From contig NZ_CP084703.1 of NCBI RefSeq assembly GCF_020519665.1, positions 992,001 to 1,056,000 on the forward strand: DNA of 64,000 bases, read 5' to 3'. Within the stretch, counting starts at the first letter, position 1. Every line of letters starts with the position of its first letter. A model generated the notes under the pieces. That model made no database searches, had not been told where the DNA came from, and was given only the letters and a program-made list of their open reading frames with translations. Shown piece after piece: positions 9,339 through 19,504 of the stretch. Position numbers and translations under genes: made by a program. Origin of the DNA: Bacillus shivajii (GTDB lineage Bacteria; Bacillota; Bacilli; Bacillales; Salisediminibacteriaceae).

Positions 9339-9605
9339 ATGAATGATTACCATGAAAAGTTAACGAATCGTTTGTTAGAAAAAAACGATCAATTATCATA
9401 TGCAGAAGCAAGAACATGGGTAGAGTTACTATGGGAAGATTTCGAGGCGACTTATGCCAAAGCCGGCAGAAAATATAAAGGGAAAGAAATGACTGAACAA
9501 GTGTTGGGCCAATGGATCACAAACTATGGCGACCGGTTGCATGAAGTCTTACTAGAAAAACCGAAATATCGTGAATGGTTCGAAAAGAAAAAGTTTAATC
9601 ACTAA
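9339..9605 (+). CDS. yfhJ: YfhJ, WVELL family protein
   Basis: This 88-residue protein contains ARTWVELLWEDFEATYAKAGR, the motif naming the WVELL family, followed by GKEMTEQVLGQWITNYGDRLHE. AAGGAGGAG precedes the ATG. It is probably a small helical cytoplasmic protein of unknown function, found in the same neighbourhood in B. subtilis. Confidence 0.85.
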   Translation: MNDYHEKLTNRLLEKNDQLSYAEARTWVELLWEDFEATYAKAGRKYKGKEMTEQVLGQWITNYGDRLHEVLLEKPKYREWFEKKKFNH

Positions 9606-9623
9606 AATGAAAACGTCACAGAG

Positions 9624-9719
9624 TTGTGAACAAATCGCAAAAGTGGTGAACAAATCACAAAAGTGATGAACAAATCACAAAAGTGGTGAACAAACCGCAA
9701 AAGTGGTGAATAAATCACT
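9624..9719. repeat. 20-bp tandem array, TGAACAAA type, 5 units
   Basis: TGAACAAA (TGAATAAA in the last unit) recurs at 9627, 9647, 9667, 9687 and 9707 in exact 20-bp register, with unit form AAAAGTGGTGAACAAATCAC. A 20-bp period shifts the reading frame each unit, so it is not coding. It has the same family as arrays at 19.3 and 31.9 kb. Confidence 0.85.
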
Positions 9720-9761
9720 CACTACTAAGCAAAATTTTTATTTCTTCTTTAAATAAATAAA

Positions 9762-9806
9762 AGGCTGTCTCAATAGCAAAATGTGAGCTAATGAGACAGC
9801 TTTTTT
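9762..9806. terminator. Bidirectional terminator between yfhJ and yfhP
   Basis: GCTGTCTCAATAGC at 9764-9777 pairs with GCTAATGAGACAGC at 9787-9800 (one mismatch). T runs occur on both strands, so it can end both convergent genes. Confidence 0.75.
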
Positions 9807-10791
9807 AACTCGATTCAGGAGCAAATTCTAACTTTCGTTGTAATGCTTCCGTGTTGAAGATCCAGCCAGTGTAAGAGGATAAAATATTCTTATTTTCATC
9901 CAACCGTACAATCGCAATAAAAGGATAATATCCTTTGCTACGATAACGCAAGTCAACAAATTTAACAGAATATCCATGCGGTTCTTCTGTTACTTCCCAA
10001 CGATAAGCTGGCGAAAAAGATAAAAATGAGCTTAAATTATCGTCTTTACGTGCGGCATTAATAATTGGATCATCAGGAATAGGTTCGAATGGATATGTCT
10101 CAAAGTAATTAATTTGGTGATGTCGTGATTCTGCAACATACATTTTTTCTCGCGTACGAACAACACAATGCCATAAATTCCAGCGAAATGTTGGAGAAGT
10201 GAAAATATGCGTTGCATCAGGGTGCCGACTTTTTAACTCATGATAAACATTACGTTGTGCTCGAATTCTCCACCCGTAATAAATGATATTGATCCCATAC
10301 AAAGTTAAAAAGGTAACACCAGGCTCTGTACCAAAACGCCAAAACAAAATAGCGATAATATGAGCAATGAAAATAAATGGATCAAAAATATTAATAATAC
10401 CTAGCGCGATCCACTTCTTTTTAAACGGGGCAAATGCCTTTGTGCCGTATGCATTAAAGATATCTACAAAGACATGAATAAAGACGGCTAGAAACGTCCA
10501 AAGCCATAAATGAAACACATTGATATTAGGCATCAACGTCCATAAAAACAACGTAATAAGAGTTGGCCATATAAACCAGGCAGGAACCGAGTGTGTGACT
10601 CCTCGGTGGTTTCGAATATAAGTGGCATTGTTTTTTAGCTTCAAAATCGTATCGAAATCAGGGGCCTGTGACCCAACAATTGCTCCGACCATTACAGCTT
10701 GAGTCATTGCTGGGCTGCTTGAGACGACAGGATCTAATGTAGCTAGACCGCCAATCGCTATTCCCATAACAACATGAGTTCCTGTGTCCAT
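9805..10791 (-). CDS. yfhP: YfhP, YdjM-type membrane metal-dependent hydrolase family
   Basis: This 328-residue protein starts MDTGTHVVMGIAIGGLA. It contains NHRGVTHSVPAW and FIHVFVDIFNAYGT, the histidine/aspartate motifs of the LexA-binding inner-membrane hydrolase family, with several N-terminal membrane segments (about residues 60-180) and a soluble C-terminal half. AAGGAGG is 7 nt before the ATG. B. subtilis YfhP has been described as a negative regulator of mutY, fabL and sspE, all present downstream here. The enzymatic activity is unproven. Confidence 0.85.
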   Translation of the reverse strand: MDTGTHVVMGIAIGGLATLDPVVSSSPAMTQAVMVGAIVGSQAPDFDTILKLKNNATYIRNHRGVTHSVPAWFIWPTLITLFLWTLMPNINVFHLWLWTFLAVFIHVFVDIFNAYGTKAFAPFKKKWIALGIINIFDPFIFIAHIIAILFWRFGTEPGVTFLTLYGINIIYYGWRIRAQRNVYHELKSRHPDATHIFTSPTFRWNLWHCVVRTREKMYVAESRHHQINYFETYPFEPIPDDPIINAARKDDNLSSFLSFSPAYRWEVTEEPHGYSVKFVDLRYRSKGYYPFIAIVRLDENKNILSSYTGWIFNTEALQRKLEFAPESS

Positions 10792-10938
10792 CTGCTTGCC
10801 TCCTTAATGAATCGAAATGCTTTTCTTGTTAAAATGAAATTGATGTTATGAAAAAATCGGTAGGAGAATTTGTGTATTTTTTTGATAAATGATGTTACCG
10901 CAAGCCTGCCGAGCTGAAGTAACGTTTCCTTAAATTCC

Positions 10939-10965
10939 GTGTTGATTTTTTTTGAAAATCAACAC
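10939..10965. other. Hairpin GTGTTGATTTT/AAAATCAACAC
   Basis: This perfect 11-bp inverted repeat with a 5-nt loop lies between divergent yfhP and the small ORF at 11081. It may be an operator or an element remnant. No gene is seen in the rest of 10792-11080. Confidence 0.4.
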
Positions 10966-11080
10966 TAGCCTTTAACAAAGCCAAATAAAAGACGAGAAAC
11001 AGCCATTAATAAATCCAGTAGAAAAGAGTTCTATCTTTATTCTTACCCGATTTACTATCATTTCAAAAGGAGAAATTAAA

Positions 11081-11392
11081 ATGAAAAAACCCATTAAAGT
11101 TTTCTTAGAGTATAAAATAAAAAATGAGTATAAAAAAGAGTATGAAGCCTTAATACCAAAAATTTTAAAAGAAAACCAAAGTTATGATGCAATAGACGTC
11201 GATTGGTTTGAAGCCGTCGATCAAAATAACTTATATGTCGAAATGTTTGAAATACCGACGATGGATCACTACTACGCGGTAAAAAAGGATAGGGAGGATA
11301 AAGACCACCCTATTTTCGGAAAGCTAGACGAGTGCATTGATGGAGGATTAAAAAAGCTTCATTGTTGGGCATTTATCCATAAAAACATATAG
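11081..11392 (+). CDS. Small uncharacterised protein, about 103 aa
   Basis: This protein begins [13 protein letters not shown]. The pattern of a beta strand (KVFLEYKI), helix, strands ([15 protein letters not shown]), helix and terminal CWAFIH is reminiscent of a ferredoxin-like dimeric alpha/beta barrel, but I do not recognise the family. AAAGGAG precedes the ATG. It lies 35 bp upstream of mutY on the same strand, so the two may be co-transcribed. Confidence 0.65.
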   Translation: MKKPIKVFLEYKIKNEYKKEYEALIPKILKENQSYDAIDVDWFEAVDQNNLYVEMFEIPTMDHYYAVKKDREDKDHPIFGKLDECIDGGLKKLHCWAFIHKNI

Positions 11393-11427
11393 TTATTACA
11401 CCTAGAAAAAAGCAAGGGGGAAAGAAA

Positions 11428-12513
11428 ATGCCTGCAACTGAAACTGAAACTTTCCATGCTGAAGGGTTTCAGCGTGATTTAATCGGCTGGTTTGAAGAAA
11501 ACCAAAGGGATTTACCTTGGCGAGAAGACCAAGATCCATATAAAGTGTGGGTTTCTGAAATTATGCTTCAGCAAACACGGGTTGATACTGTTATCCCATA
11601 TTTTCAACGATTTATGAGCTTATTTCCGACAGCAAGCGATTTAGCGAAAGCAGAAGAAGAGACGGTGCTTAAAGCATGGGAAGGGCTCGGATACTATTCA
11701 AGAGCGAGAAACCTTCATCAAGCTGTAAAGGAAGTAGACGAAAAATATGGAGGTACTGTACCGAATTCAAAAGAAGGTGTACATAGCTTAAAAGGAGTTG
11801 GACCTTATACAGCAGGTGCCATTTTAAGTATTGCATACGGGATTCCAGCCCCAGCTGTTGATGGGAATGTGATGCGGGTGTTATCTCGTATTTTTACCGT
11901 TTATGATGATATAAGCAAGGCGAAGACGAGAAAAAAATTCGAAGAGATCATTGAAGACATTATTTCGAGAGAGAACCCATCATTTTTTAACCAAGGTTTA
12001 ATGGAATTAGGAGCACTTATTTGTACACCAACAAAACCAGCTTGTTTAATTTGCCCTGTACAAAAACACTGTAAAGCGAGAGAAGAAGGTGTTCAAGAAT
12101 TACTTCCAGTCAAGGCAAAAAAGAAACCACCGAAACCTTTGGACATGAAGGCAGTTGTCATTGAAGACGATGATGGTCATGTATTAATTGAACGAAGACC
12201 TGATACAGGGTTGTTAGCAAAGCTCTGGCAATTTCCTAATATAGAAGCGGAATCGGAGGATATAACAGACTTAGAAACCTTCATCGACCAACTAGATATT
12301 GAAGGGGAAGTGACAGGACCTGTTCAACACGTAAAACACATTTTCTCTCATATCGTTTGGGAAATCGATGTTTTTGTTTTACAGGCCTCAAAAGCACCTG
12401 ACCAATTTTACGAAGCAGATGCTCCATTGAGATTTGTTCGAAAAGAAGAAGTTGAATGGTATCCCTTCCCTGTTTCTCATCAAAAAATCATAAAACAAAA
12501 CATAAAAGTTTAA
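11428..12513 (+). CDS. mutY: A/G-specific adenine glycosylase MutY
   Basis: This 361-residue base-excision repair enzyme removes adenine mispaired with 8-oxoguanine. [10 protein letters not shown] carries the catalytic Glu44. The HhH segment [14 protein letters not shown] is at about 121-134, catalytic Asp145 is in AVDGNVM, and the [4Fe-4S] cysteines are 199, 206, 209 and 215 (C-x6-C-x2-C-x5-C). A C-terminal NUDIX-like domain (about 230-361) recognises 8-oxoG. Length and order are standard. B. subtilis has the same yfhP-mutY neighbourhood. Confidence 0.96.
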   Translation: MPATETETFHAEGFQRDLIGWFEENQRDLPWREDQDPYKVWVSEIMLQQTRVDTVIPYFQRFMSLFPTASDLAKAEEETVLKAWEGLGYYSRARNLHQAVKEVDEKYGGTVPNSKEGVHSLKGVGPYTAGAILSIAYGIPAPAVDGNVMRVLSRIFTVYDDISKAKTRKKFEEIIEDIISRENPSFFNQGLMELGALICTPTKPACLICPVQKHCKAREEGVQELLPVKAKKKPPKPLDMKAVVIEDDDGHVLIERRPDTGLLAKLWQFPNIEAESEDITDLETFIDQLDIEGEVTGPVQHVKHIFSHIVWEIDVFVLQASKAPDQFYEADAPLRFVRKEEVEWYPFPVSHQKIIKQNIKV

Positions 12514-12560
12514 GTTCATACGTTTTCGGCAAACGTTCACATAAAGAAAGGGGAAAATTT

Positions 12561-13319
12561 ATGGATTTACAATTACAAGGAAAAAATGTTCTTATAACCG
12601 GTGGATCTAAAGGAATCGGCAAAGCAATTGCTGAAGCATTTTTAGCTGAAGGCGCTAATGTTGGGGTTATTGCAAGAGGAGAGGAAGATTTAAAAAAAGC
12701 GAAAGATGAACTATCAGGATTAAAAACATTTCAAGCGGATTTAATGGACAAACAAGCCCGTACAGAAGTGTTCAATCAATTTATAACTGAAGTAGGAAGT
12801 ATTGATATTTTAGTCAATAATGTTGGCGGCAGCAATGGTGGAAAGACGATGGAGACATCATTCGATCAGTTTGCAGAAGCGTTGCAGCTTAATTTTTTAT
12901 CGGCTGTTCACTTTAGTCAGTTAGCAGTCCCATTTATGAAAAAGGAAAAGTCAGGTTCGATCATTAATGTCTCCTCTATCTTTGGACGTGAAGCAGGTGG
13001 GAAACCGACTTATAATAGTGCAAAATCAGCAATGATCAGCTTTACGAAGTCCTTAGCCGACGAAGTGATCAAGGATGGCATCCGTGTTAATGGTGTTGCA
13101 CCGGGTTCGATATTGCACCCTTCAGGTAATTGGCAAAAAAGGTTAGATGAAAATCCAGAAAAGATCAATAAATTCGTAGAAGAACAAATTCCAGCGGGGC
13201 GTTTTGGAACGGTCGAAGAAGTTGCAAATGTCGTTTTATTCCTAGCTTCGGAAAAAGCAAGTTGGGTTGTTGGTGCAACATTAAATGTTGACGGCGGCCA
13301 GTCTCGATCAAATTTTTAG
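12561..13319 (+). CDS. Short-chain dehydrogenase/reductase
   Basis: This 252-residue classical SDR has the NAD(P) motif TGGSKGIG (about 13-20), NNVGG at 86-90, catalytic Ser138/139, Tyr151 and Lys155 (YNSAK), and the C-terminal VVGATLNVDGG. The start at 12561 follows AAAGGGGA; the longer frame runs back into mutY. It occupies the slot next to mutY where B. subtilis has fabL, but fabL itself is at 18341 here. It resembles 3-oxoacyl-ACP reductase-like SDRs; the substrate is unknown. Confidence 0.82.
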   Translation: MDLQLQGKNVLITGGSKGIGKAIAEAFLAEGANVGVIARGEEDLKKAKDELSGLKTFQADLMDKQARTEVFNQFITEVGSIDILVNNVGGSNGGKTMETSFDQFAEALQLNFLSAVHFSQLAVPFMKKEKSGSIINVSSIFGREAGGKPTYNSAKSAMISFTKSLADEVIKDGIRVNGVAPGSILHPSGNWQKRLDENPEKINKFVEEQIPAGRFGTVEEVANVVLFLASEKASWVVGATLNVDGGQSRSNF

Positions 13320-13393
13320 CCGGAAAAAATCATCATAGGAGCTTTCGTTACAGCGATGATGTTTGGTGTTTTTGAAAAAAAAGTCGAGCGCAC

Positions 13394-13433
13394 AAAGCGA
13401 TTGGGGGGGATTTCCCCTTAATCGCTTTTTTAT
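13394..13433 (+). terminator. Terminator after the SDR gene
   Basis: AAAGCGATT and AATCGCTTT flank a G/C-rich inner stem (GGGG/CCCC), and a T run follows. Confidence 0.75.
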
Positions 13434-13514
13434 TTTCGAAGATTCGGATTGGAAAGAAGTGGGGTTCGGTACAAACGAATGTAAGTTTAATTTGTCAATT
13501 TCCTTAACAAATCA

Positions 13515-13542
13515 TTGATTATTGATGGTGATGTGTTACAAT
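13515..13542 (+). promoter_or_regulatory. Possible sigma-A promoter of the ggt-chrA genes
   Basis: TTGATT and TACAAT are spaced by 16 nt, about 97 bp before the ATG at 13639. A second AT-rich stretch, GTATGTTAATATAG at 13601, also occurs at 54413 upstream of ppc. Nothing else is seen in 13320-13638. Confidence 0.35.
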
Positions 13543-13638
13543 GTGTAATAGCGAAATATTCTAAAAATTATTTAGGGTAATAATCGTTTCGAAACTCGAA
13601 GTATGTTAATATAGTAAAAAACATAAGGGGGAGTATAA

Positions 13639-15252
13639 ATGGTTACATACGATAGTTTACATTATCCATATCCGTCACAACGAAATGTGACATATGGAAA
13701 AAACGGTATGGTTGCGACATCTCAACCGTTAGCAGCTCAAGCAGGTTTAGACATTTTGAAACAAGGTGGTAATGCGATCGATGCAGCAATTGCTACTGCA
13801 GCGTGTTTAACTGTTGTCGAACCGACGTCAAATGGAATTGGTGGAGACGCTTTTGCATTAGTTTGGGTTAAAGGAGAACTCCACGGTCTGAATGCAAGTG
13901 GTCAAGCGCCACAATCAATCTCAATTGAAAAGTTAAAAGAACAAGGTGTCGAAGAAATCCCGAAATTTGGTTGGACACCTGTTACTGTGCCTGGAGCACC
14001 TGGTGCATGGGCGGAACTTTCTGAACGATTCGGTAAATTACCATTATCAGAAGTGTTAAAGCCTGCTGTCCAATATGCGCGAGAAGGATACCCATTAAGC
14101 CCAACACTCTCTTATTTCTGGGAACGTGCGACGAAAGCCTTTAAAGAAGTTTTAAAAGGCGAAGAGTTTGAAAGCTGGTTTGATACATTTGCTCCAAATG
14201 GCGTTGCTCCTAAAGTAGGAGAAGTATGGCGTTCAGAAGGGCACGCTTCTACGTTAGAATCTATTGGTGAAACGAACGCACGTTCATTTTATGAAGGTGA
14301 ACTAGCGGAAAAAATCGACGCATATTCAAAAAAATATGGTGGCTATTTAACGAAAGAAGATTTAGCTGCTTATAAGCCTGAGTGGGTCAAACCAATCAGT
14401 GTGAATTATAAAGGGTACGATGTATGGGAGATCCCTCCAAACGGCCAAGGGCTCGTTGCTCTTATGGCATTGAATATGTTAAAAGATGAGACGTTCTCAA
14501 CGCGTGATGATGAAGACACGCTCCATAAGCAAATTGAAGCAATGAAACTAGCCTTCACTGATGGTGAAAAGTATATTACAGAAGAAAAAGAAATGAGCGT
14601 TCCAGTTGATTCATTATTAAGTGATGCTTATGCAAAAGAGCGCCGCGCTTTAATTGGTGAAGAAGCGATTCAACCAGAAGCAGGAGAACCATCAAAAGGC
14701 GGTACGGTATATTTAGCGACTGCTGATAGAGAAGGAAATATGGTATCATTTATCCAAAGTAACTATATGGGCTTCGGCTCTGGATTAGTTGTTCCAGGTA
14801 CGGGAATCGCTCTTCAAAACCGTGGTCATAACTTTAGTCTTGACCCATCCCATGATAACGCATTAGCACCAGGTAAACGTACGTATCATACAATTATTCC
14901 TGGGTTTTTAACTAAAGGGAATGAAGCTGTTGGACCATTTGGCGTAATGGGAGGCTTCATGCAGCCACAAGGTCATATGCAAGTCGTCATGAACACGATT
15001 GATTTCGGATTAAACCCTCAAGCAGCATTAGATGCACCAAGATGGCAATGGATGAAAGATAAAACGGTGTTAGTTGAACAAACTGTACCAAATCATCTTG
15101 CTCAGCAATTGTCTGCAAAAGGTCATAACATCCAAGTAACCCATCAATCAGGAAGCTTCGGTAGAGGACAAATTATTTGGCGAGATCCAGAAACCGGAGT
15201 TTTAGCTGGGGGAACGGAATCCAGAACAGATGGTTCCGTTGCAGCATATTAA
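13639..15252 (+). CDS. ywrD: Gamma-glutamyltransferase family protein, YwrD-like
   Basis: This 537-residue Ntn hydrolase has the N-terminal GGT signature (KQGGNAIDAAIATAACLTVVEP at about 41-62) and the autoprocessing Thr356 in SKGGTVYLATADREG, so it should mature into two subunits. The C-terminal GGFMQPQGHMQV is also typical. No signal peptide is visible, so it is likely cytoplasmic, like B. subtilis YwrD. It is followed 30 bp later by two chromate-transporter genes, the same partners (ywrB, ywrA) as in B. subtilis. The substrate is uncertain: glutathione or another gamma-glutamyl compound. Confidence 0.88.
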   Translation: MVTYDSLHYPYPSQRNVTYGKNGMVATSQPLAAQAGLDILKQGGNAIDAAIATAACLTVVEPTSNGIGGDAFALVWVKGELHGLNASGQAPQSISIEKLKEQGVEEIPKFGWTPVTVPGAPGAWAELSERFGKLPLSEVLKPAVQYAREGYPLSPTLSYFWERATKAFKEVLKGEEFESWFDTFAPNGVAPKVGEVWRSEGHASTLESIGETNARSFYEGELAEKIDAYSKKYGGYLTKEDLAAYKPEWVKPISVNYKGYDVWEIPPNGQGLVALMALNMLKDETFSTRDDEDTLHKQIEAMKLAFTDGEKYITEEKEMSVPVDSLLSDAYAKERRALIGEEAIQPEAGEPSKGGTVYLATADREGNMVSFIQSNYMGFGSGLVVPGTGIALQNRGHNFSLDPSHDNALAPGKRTYHTIIPGFLTKGNEAVGPFGVMGGFMQPQGHMQVVMNTIDFGLNPQAALDAPRWQWMKDKTVLVEQTVPNHLAQQLSAKGHNIQVTHQSGSFGRGQIIWRDPETGVLAGGTESRTDGSVAAY

Positions 15253-15282
15253 AATGATTTTATTATAAAGGAGCGGCACGAA

Positions 15283-15849
15283 ATGAATCATGCAGGATTA
15301 TTTATGGCTTTTCTACGTGTCGGATTATTAGGGTATGGGGGCGGTCCAGCCTCCATACCCCTTATTCATAAAGAAGTCGTAGATAAATACAAATGGATGA
15401 CCAGTGATGAATTTTCGGACGTTTTAGCGATCGGAAACACGTTACCTGGTCCAATTGCAACAAAAATGGCAGGATATATTGGTTATCGAGTAGCTGGAAT
15501 CGGGGGAATGGTAAACGCGATTATTGCAACGGTAGTTCCGACTGTTATATTCATGATCGCTCTTCTTGTATCATTAGCCTCTTTTAGAGAATATGCCTGG
15601 GTTCAAGGGATGACAAATGGCGTGTTACCAATCGTTGCAGTGATGTTAGGAGTATTAACATGGAGTTTTGTAAAACGATCAAAAGATGATTTTGGTTGGG
15701 GAAAAGTGATGATCCTTATTTTACTTTCCGTACTGTTAATCCAGCTAGCAGGGTTACATCCAGCAATTGTTATTGCAGGACTGATTATTTTTGTTTTCTT
15801 GAAAAAACAAAAACAACCTTCTAAAGTAAAGGAAGGTGAGAAAGAATGA
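15283..15849 (+). CDS. ywrB: Chromate transporter family subunit (short ChrA)
   Basis: This 188-residue protein consists of a single CHR domain: GLLGYGGGPASIPLI near the N-terminus, LAIGNTLPGPIATKMAGYIGYR at about 48-69, and about five membrane segments. Short CHR proteins work in pairs. The next gene is the partner and overlaps by 4 bp (ATGA). In B. subtilis the YwrB/YwrA pair exports chromate. The native substrate may be another oxyanion. Confidence 0.87.
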   Translation: MNHAGLFMAFLRVGLLGYGGGPASIPLIHKEVVDKYKWMTSDEFSDVLAIGNTLPGPIATKMAGYIGYRVAGIGGMVNAIIATVVPTVIFMIALLVSLASFREYAWVQGMTNGVLPIVAVMLGVLTWSFVKRSKDDFGWGKVMILILLSVLLIQLAGLHPAIVIAGLIIFVFLKKQKQPSKVKEGEKE

Positions 15850-16379
15850 CGTATTGGGAAATATTTTTAGCGTTTTTCATTCCTGGAATCGTTGGTTATG
15901 GTGGCGGACCGGCGACAATTCCATTAATTGAGTATGAAGTTGTCCACCGCTATGGCTGGATGAGTGTAGAAGAGTTTGGGGAAGTGTTGGCTTTAGGAAA
16001 TGCACTACCAGGTCCAATTGCAACAAAAATGGCAGGGTATATTGGCTTTGTTGAAGGTGGAGTTCTTGGTGCGTTTGTTGGATTATTTGCAACGATTGCC
16101 CCATCACTTATATTAATGATTGTCCTATTAAGTATTTTATACAAATTTAAAGATTCCCCAAAGGTAAAATTATTATCAAGTATCGTTCGCCCAACGATTG
16201 CTGTTTTATTAGGTGTGATGACTTTACGCTTCGTTGAGACTTCGTACATTGATAATGGTGTGGTTCAAACTGGGTTACTCATTGTTGTAAGTTATTATTT
16301 ATTAGAGAAGTTAAAAGTTCATCCAGCTTTTGTTATACTAGGTTCCTTAATTTACGGAGCAATTTTTCTTGCACCATAA
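15846..16379 (+). CDS. ywrA: Chromate transporter family subunit (partner)
   Basis: This 177-residue CHR-domain protein has GIVGYGGGPATIPLIEYEVV and LGNALPGPIATKMAGYIGF, clearly paralogous to the preceding subunit. The ATGA overlap points to translational coupling and a heteromeric membrane complex. A terminator follows. Confidence 0.87.
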   Translation: MTYWEIFLAFFIPGIVGYGGGPATIPLIEYEVVHRYGWMSVEEFGEVLALGNALPGPIATKMAGYIGFVEGGVLGAFVGLFATIAPSLILMIVLLSILYKFKDSPKVKLLSSIVRPTIAVLLGVMTLRFVETSYIDNGVVQTGLLIVVSYYLLEKLKVHPAFVILGSLIYGAIFLAP

Positions 16380-16381
16380 AG

Positions 16382-16411
16382 AAAGCAGGTGGTTTTATGA
16401 AACCACCTGCT
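16382..16411. terminator. Bidirectional terminator
   Basis: AAGCAGGTGGTTT and AAACCACCTGCTT form a 13-bp perfect stem between convergent ywrA and the oxidoreductase gene. Confidence 0.8.
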
Positions 16412-16422
16412 TATTTAGATTT

Positions 16423-17385
16423 TTATGGAGTTAAAACAATACTTCCATTCACTTGCTGATTTTCAATCGCTTCGTGAGCTTTCTCAGCTTCATCAAATGA
16501 GAATGTGGCTCCAACATGAGCAAAGATTGATTTTTGTTCAAACAGCCTGCTTATTTCTTCACCTGCTCTACGCAACACTTCAGTTGGTGCAGTAAATAAT
16601 AAAACGCCCATTAAGGAAGCGTGTTTTTGATTAAGTTTTCTCCAAGGTAATTTCGGTGTATTGTCTTTCGGAGAACCAATTGTAACGATCTTACCACCAA
16701 GTTTGATCATATCTAAATCTTTTTCGATATTTTCACTTAAGGACATTTCTAAAATTAAATCGACACCTTGGTCATCTGTTACCTCATTTACTTTTTCAAC
16801 GATATCTGTTTCTTTGTATAAAAGGACCTCATTTGCACCAGCTTTTTTACAAATTGAAGCTTTTTCTTCATTACTCGCTGTTGCAATAATCGTTAAACCA
16901 GCTTTTTTTGCAAGCTGAATTGCAGCTTGGCCAACAGCACCGGCTCCACCGTAAATGAGCACCGTTTCACCAGGGCGGACATTTGCGCGATAATGTAATG
17001 AAAGGTGTGCTGTCATAAATGGCATGGCAAGAGCTGCCCCTTCAACATCTGTTACACGTTTAGGTAATGGGAATACTTTTGATTCATCACATGTAACGTA
17101 TTCAGCACATGTCCCAGTTACATTCGTAGCCCATACGCGGTCTCCTTTTTTCACGTATGTAACATTTGCTCCAACTTCTTCAACTGTTCCACCTAAATCA
17201 AAATGAGGAATGAATGGAAATGAACTGACAGGACGGATCCCTTTTCTAAAATACGTATCGACTGGATTTAGGCCACTTCCACCAATTTTGATGAGTACTT
17301 CTCCAGCTTTTGGTTCAGGTTTCTCAATATTTTTTGTATGAAGAACTTCTGGTGATCCATATTTTTCATAAACAACAGCTTTCAT
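16423..17385 (-). CDS. Zeta-crystallin-like NADPH:quinone oxidoreductase (zinc-free MDR)
   Basis: This 320-residue protein has a GroES-like N-terminal domain (GSGLNPVDTYFRKG at about 36-49, PHFDLGGTVEEVG) and a Rossmann domain with YGGAGAVGQAAIQLAKKAG (about 144-162). The structural-zinc cysteines of alcohol dehydrogenases are absent. It is the quinone oxidoreductase branch of the medium-chain family and probably a cytosolic NADPH-dependent reductase; the substrate is unknown. It stands alone, convergent to the chromate transporter. Confidence 0.83.
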   Translation of the reverse strand: MKAVVYEKYGSPEVLHTKNIEKPEPKAGEVLIKIGGSGLNPVDTYFRKGIRPVSSFPFIPHFDLGGTVEEVGANVTYVKKGDRVWATNVTGTCAEYVTCDESKVFPLPKRVTDVEGAALAMPFMTAHLSLHYRANVRPGETVLIYGGAGAVGQAAIQLAKKAGLTIIATASNEEKASICKKAGANEVLLYKETDIVEKVNEVTDDQGVDLILEMSLSENIEKDLDMIKLGGKIVTIGSPKDNTPKLPWRKLNQKHASLMGVLLFTAPTEVLRRAGEEISRLFEQKSIFAHVGATFSFDEAEKAHEAIENQQVNGSIVLTP

Positions 17386-17485
17386 TTTCTCACACTCCCT
17401 TTTTTAGATTAATTTGTAACTGAATCAATTTCATAACTCAAAATATGATGCGAAATTCCGAATGATGAGTGTGAACTCCACTTGA

Positions 17486-17588
17486 GACGGACGCTTTCCC
17501 GAGGGCTTGTCTTCAGCTAACTTAGGCTCAACAACTCTTCGCCTAAGTGGATCTTCAGACTACGCTTATCCTCCGGGAGTCGCCGTCT
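17486..17588 (-). repeat. Dispersed hairpin element, family A, reverse copy
   Basis: Read on the minus strand it runs GGCGACTCCCGGAGG ... CTGAAGATCCACTTAGGC ... GCCTAAGTTAGCTGAAG ... AAAGCGTCC. This is the same order of blocks as the forward copy at 19912. The central inverted repeat CTTAGGC/GCCTAAG is at 17521-17547. The rest of 17386-17956 shows no gene. Confidence 0.7.
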
Positions 17589-17860
17589 TTTGTTACGTTC
17601 ACTTCCAGATAAAACGTACATTTAATGATATATTTATAATATCATTCGTTTCACTGCGCAAAAAACTTAATTATGAAATTGATTCAACTAGCAGATTGAT
17701 TATCTTTTTTGTATTTTCTCATAATTCTTTTATAAAAAAAAGAAAAGCCTTCTAATAGTTGGTTCCGTATTCGAGATGAATTTAAGTGTTACTTTTTCCT
17801 CTTTAAAAAGGGTGCTAAATAATACGTTATATATTATTGAAATACTCCCTTCAAAAATAA

Positions 17861-17890
17861 AGGAGGTAATTCATGTACGAATTACCTCCA
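17861..17890 (-). terminator. Terminator of the 73-aa gene
   Basis: GGAGGTAATTC / GAATTACCTCC forms an 11-bp stem with a T-rich minus-strand tail. It lies about 70 bp beyond the stop at 17957. Confidence 0.6.
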
Positions 17891-17956
17891 AAAATTTATT
17901 GTGATAGTCGGTTTTCTCCCTTTAAAAGGAATGACATACCCTCTTAAACAAGGCTT

Positions 17957-18178
17957 TTAATCGTAATGAACACGACTTCCACTTGTCCATTCAGCTTCGT
18001 GATGCAATCCTCCACGGTTCATAATTTCCTTTATAATCTCTTTATGAATCGTGACCCCCTCAGTATTTAAATATGGGGCGATTTGTTGTAAATTTTTATG
18101 AAAAAAAGCTAGCTCTTTATCTGTCCAATCATTTTTCCCCATCATGGAAAGTTCAGTCATATCCCTTCCTACATACAT
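17957..18178 (-). CDS. Conserved small Bacillaceae protein (cytosolic)
   Basis: This 73-residue protein (MYVGRDMTELSMMGK...) has a helical middle (ELAFFHKNLQQIAPYLNTEG) and a polar end. I recall close relatives near this locus in other Bacillus annotated only as cytosolic protein. AGGGAGG precedes the ATG. No membrane or signal segment is present. The function is unknown. Confidence 0.75.
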   Translation of the reverse strand: MYVGRDMTELSMMGKNDWTDKELAFFHKNLQQIAPYLNTEGVTIHKEIIKEIMNRGGLHHEAEWTSGSRVHYD

Positions 18179-18295
18179 GTTTTGTCCTCCCTAAATATGG
18201 CATCATGTTAAAATAGATGCTATGGTTCTTCACCAGTACTTATAGTTTATCTAGAGAATCATTACGATATTCGATATAATCGGTAGTAAAAATGA

Positions 18296-19102
<807 letters not shown>

Positions 19103-19110
19103 TATTGATG

Positions 19111-19170
19111 AACGAGGATGATTCATAAGTGATTAGCTCACTCTTGAACCATCCTCGTTATTTTTTTTAT
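19111..19170 (+). terminator. Terminator after fabL
   Basis: AACGAGGATG pairs with CATCCTCGTT across a loop of about 30 nt, followed by a run of eight T. Confidence 0.75.
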
Positions 19171-19180
19171 TGAGTGGAAG

Positions 19181-19250
19181 TCGCAAGTAAATGGAGAAAC
19201 TTGCAAGTAAATTTGGGAAATCACAAGTAACTGGAGGAAGTCGCAAGTAA
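19181..19250. repeat. 20-bp tandem array, TCGCAAGTAA type, 4 units
   Basis: TCGCAAGTAA or one-base variants recur at 19181, 19201, 19221 and 19241, exactly 20 bp apart. It is followed 47 bp later by a TGAACAAA array, the same order as at 31.6-32.2 kb. Confidence 0.8.
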
Positions 19251-19296
19251 GAATCATTATATAAATAAGATCTCATGAAGAAATTGAGAAGTTTGA

Positions 19297-19344
19297 TGAA
19301 CAAATCAGAGAAGTGATGAACAAATCAGAGAAGTGATGAACAAA
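19297..19344. repeat. 20-bp tandem array, TGAACAAA type, 3 units
   Basis: TGAACAAA occurs at 19297, 19317 and 19337, with AAATCAGAGAAGTGA between units. It is a short member of the 9.6 and 31.9 kb family. Confidence 0.75.
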
Positions 19345-19504
19345 GCGAAAGCCCATGCTCTAAGCTAAAAACTAATGAAAAACTCCCACGACTTCTCATA
19401 ACTTCCCCTATCATTAACGGTAAAATTTTCATAAGATCAAGGGTAAATTTTTTCGGATAAAATGCCGGCTAGCGGACATCATAATTGTTGTGGAGGTGAT
19501 ACTC

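Noticed and set aside
12561..13319. FabL assignment for the SDR after mutY
   Set aside because: Synteny suggested it, but the sequence at 18341 matches FabL far better ([17 protein letters not shown]). This one is a different classical SDR.
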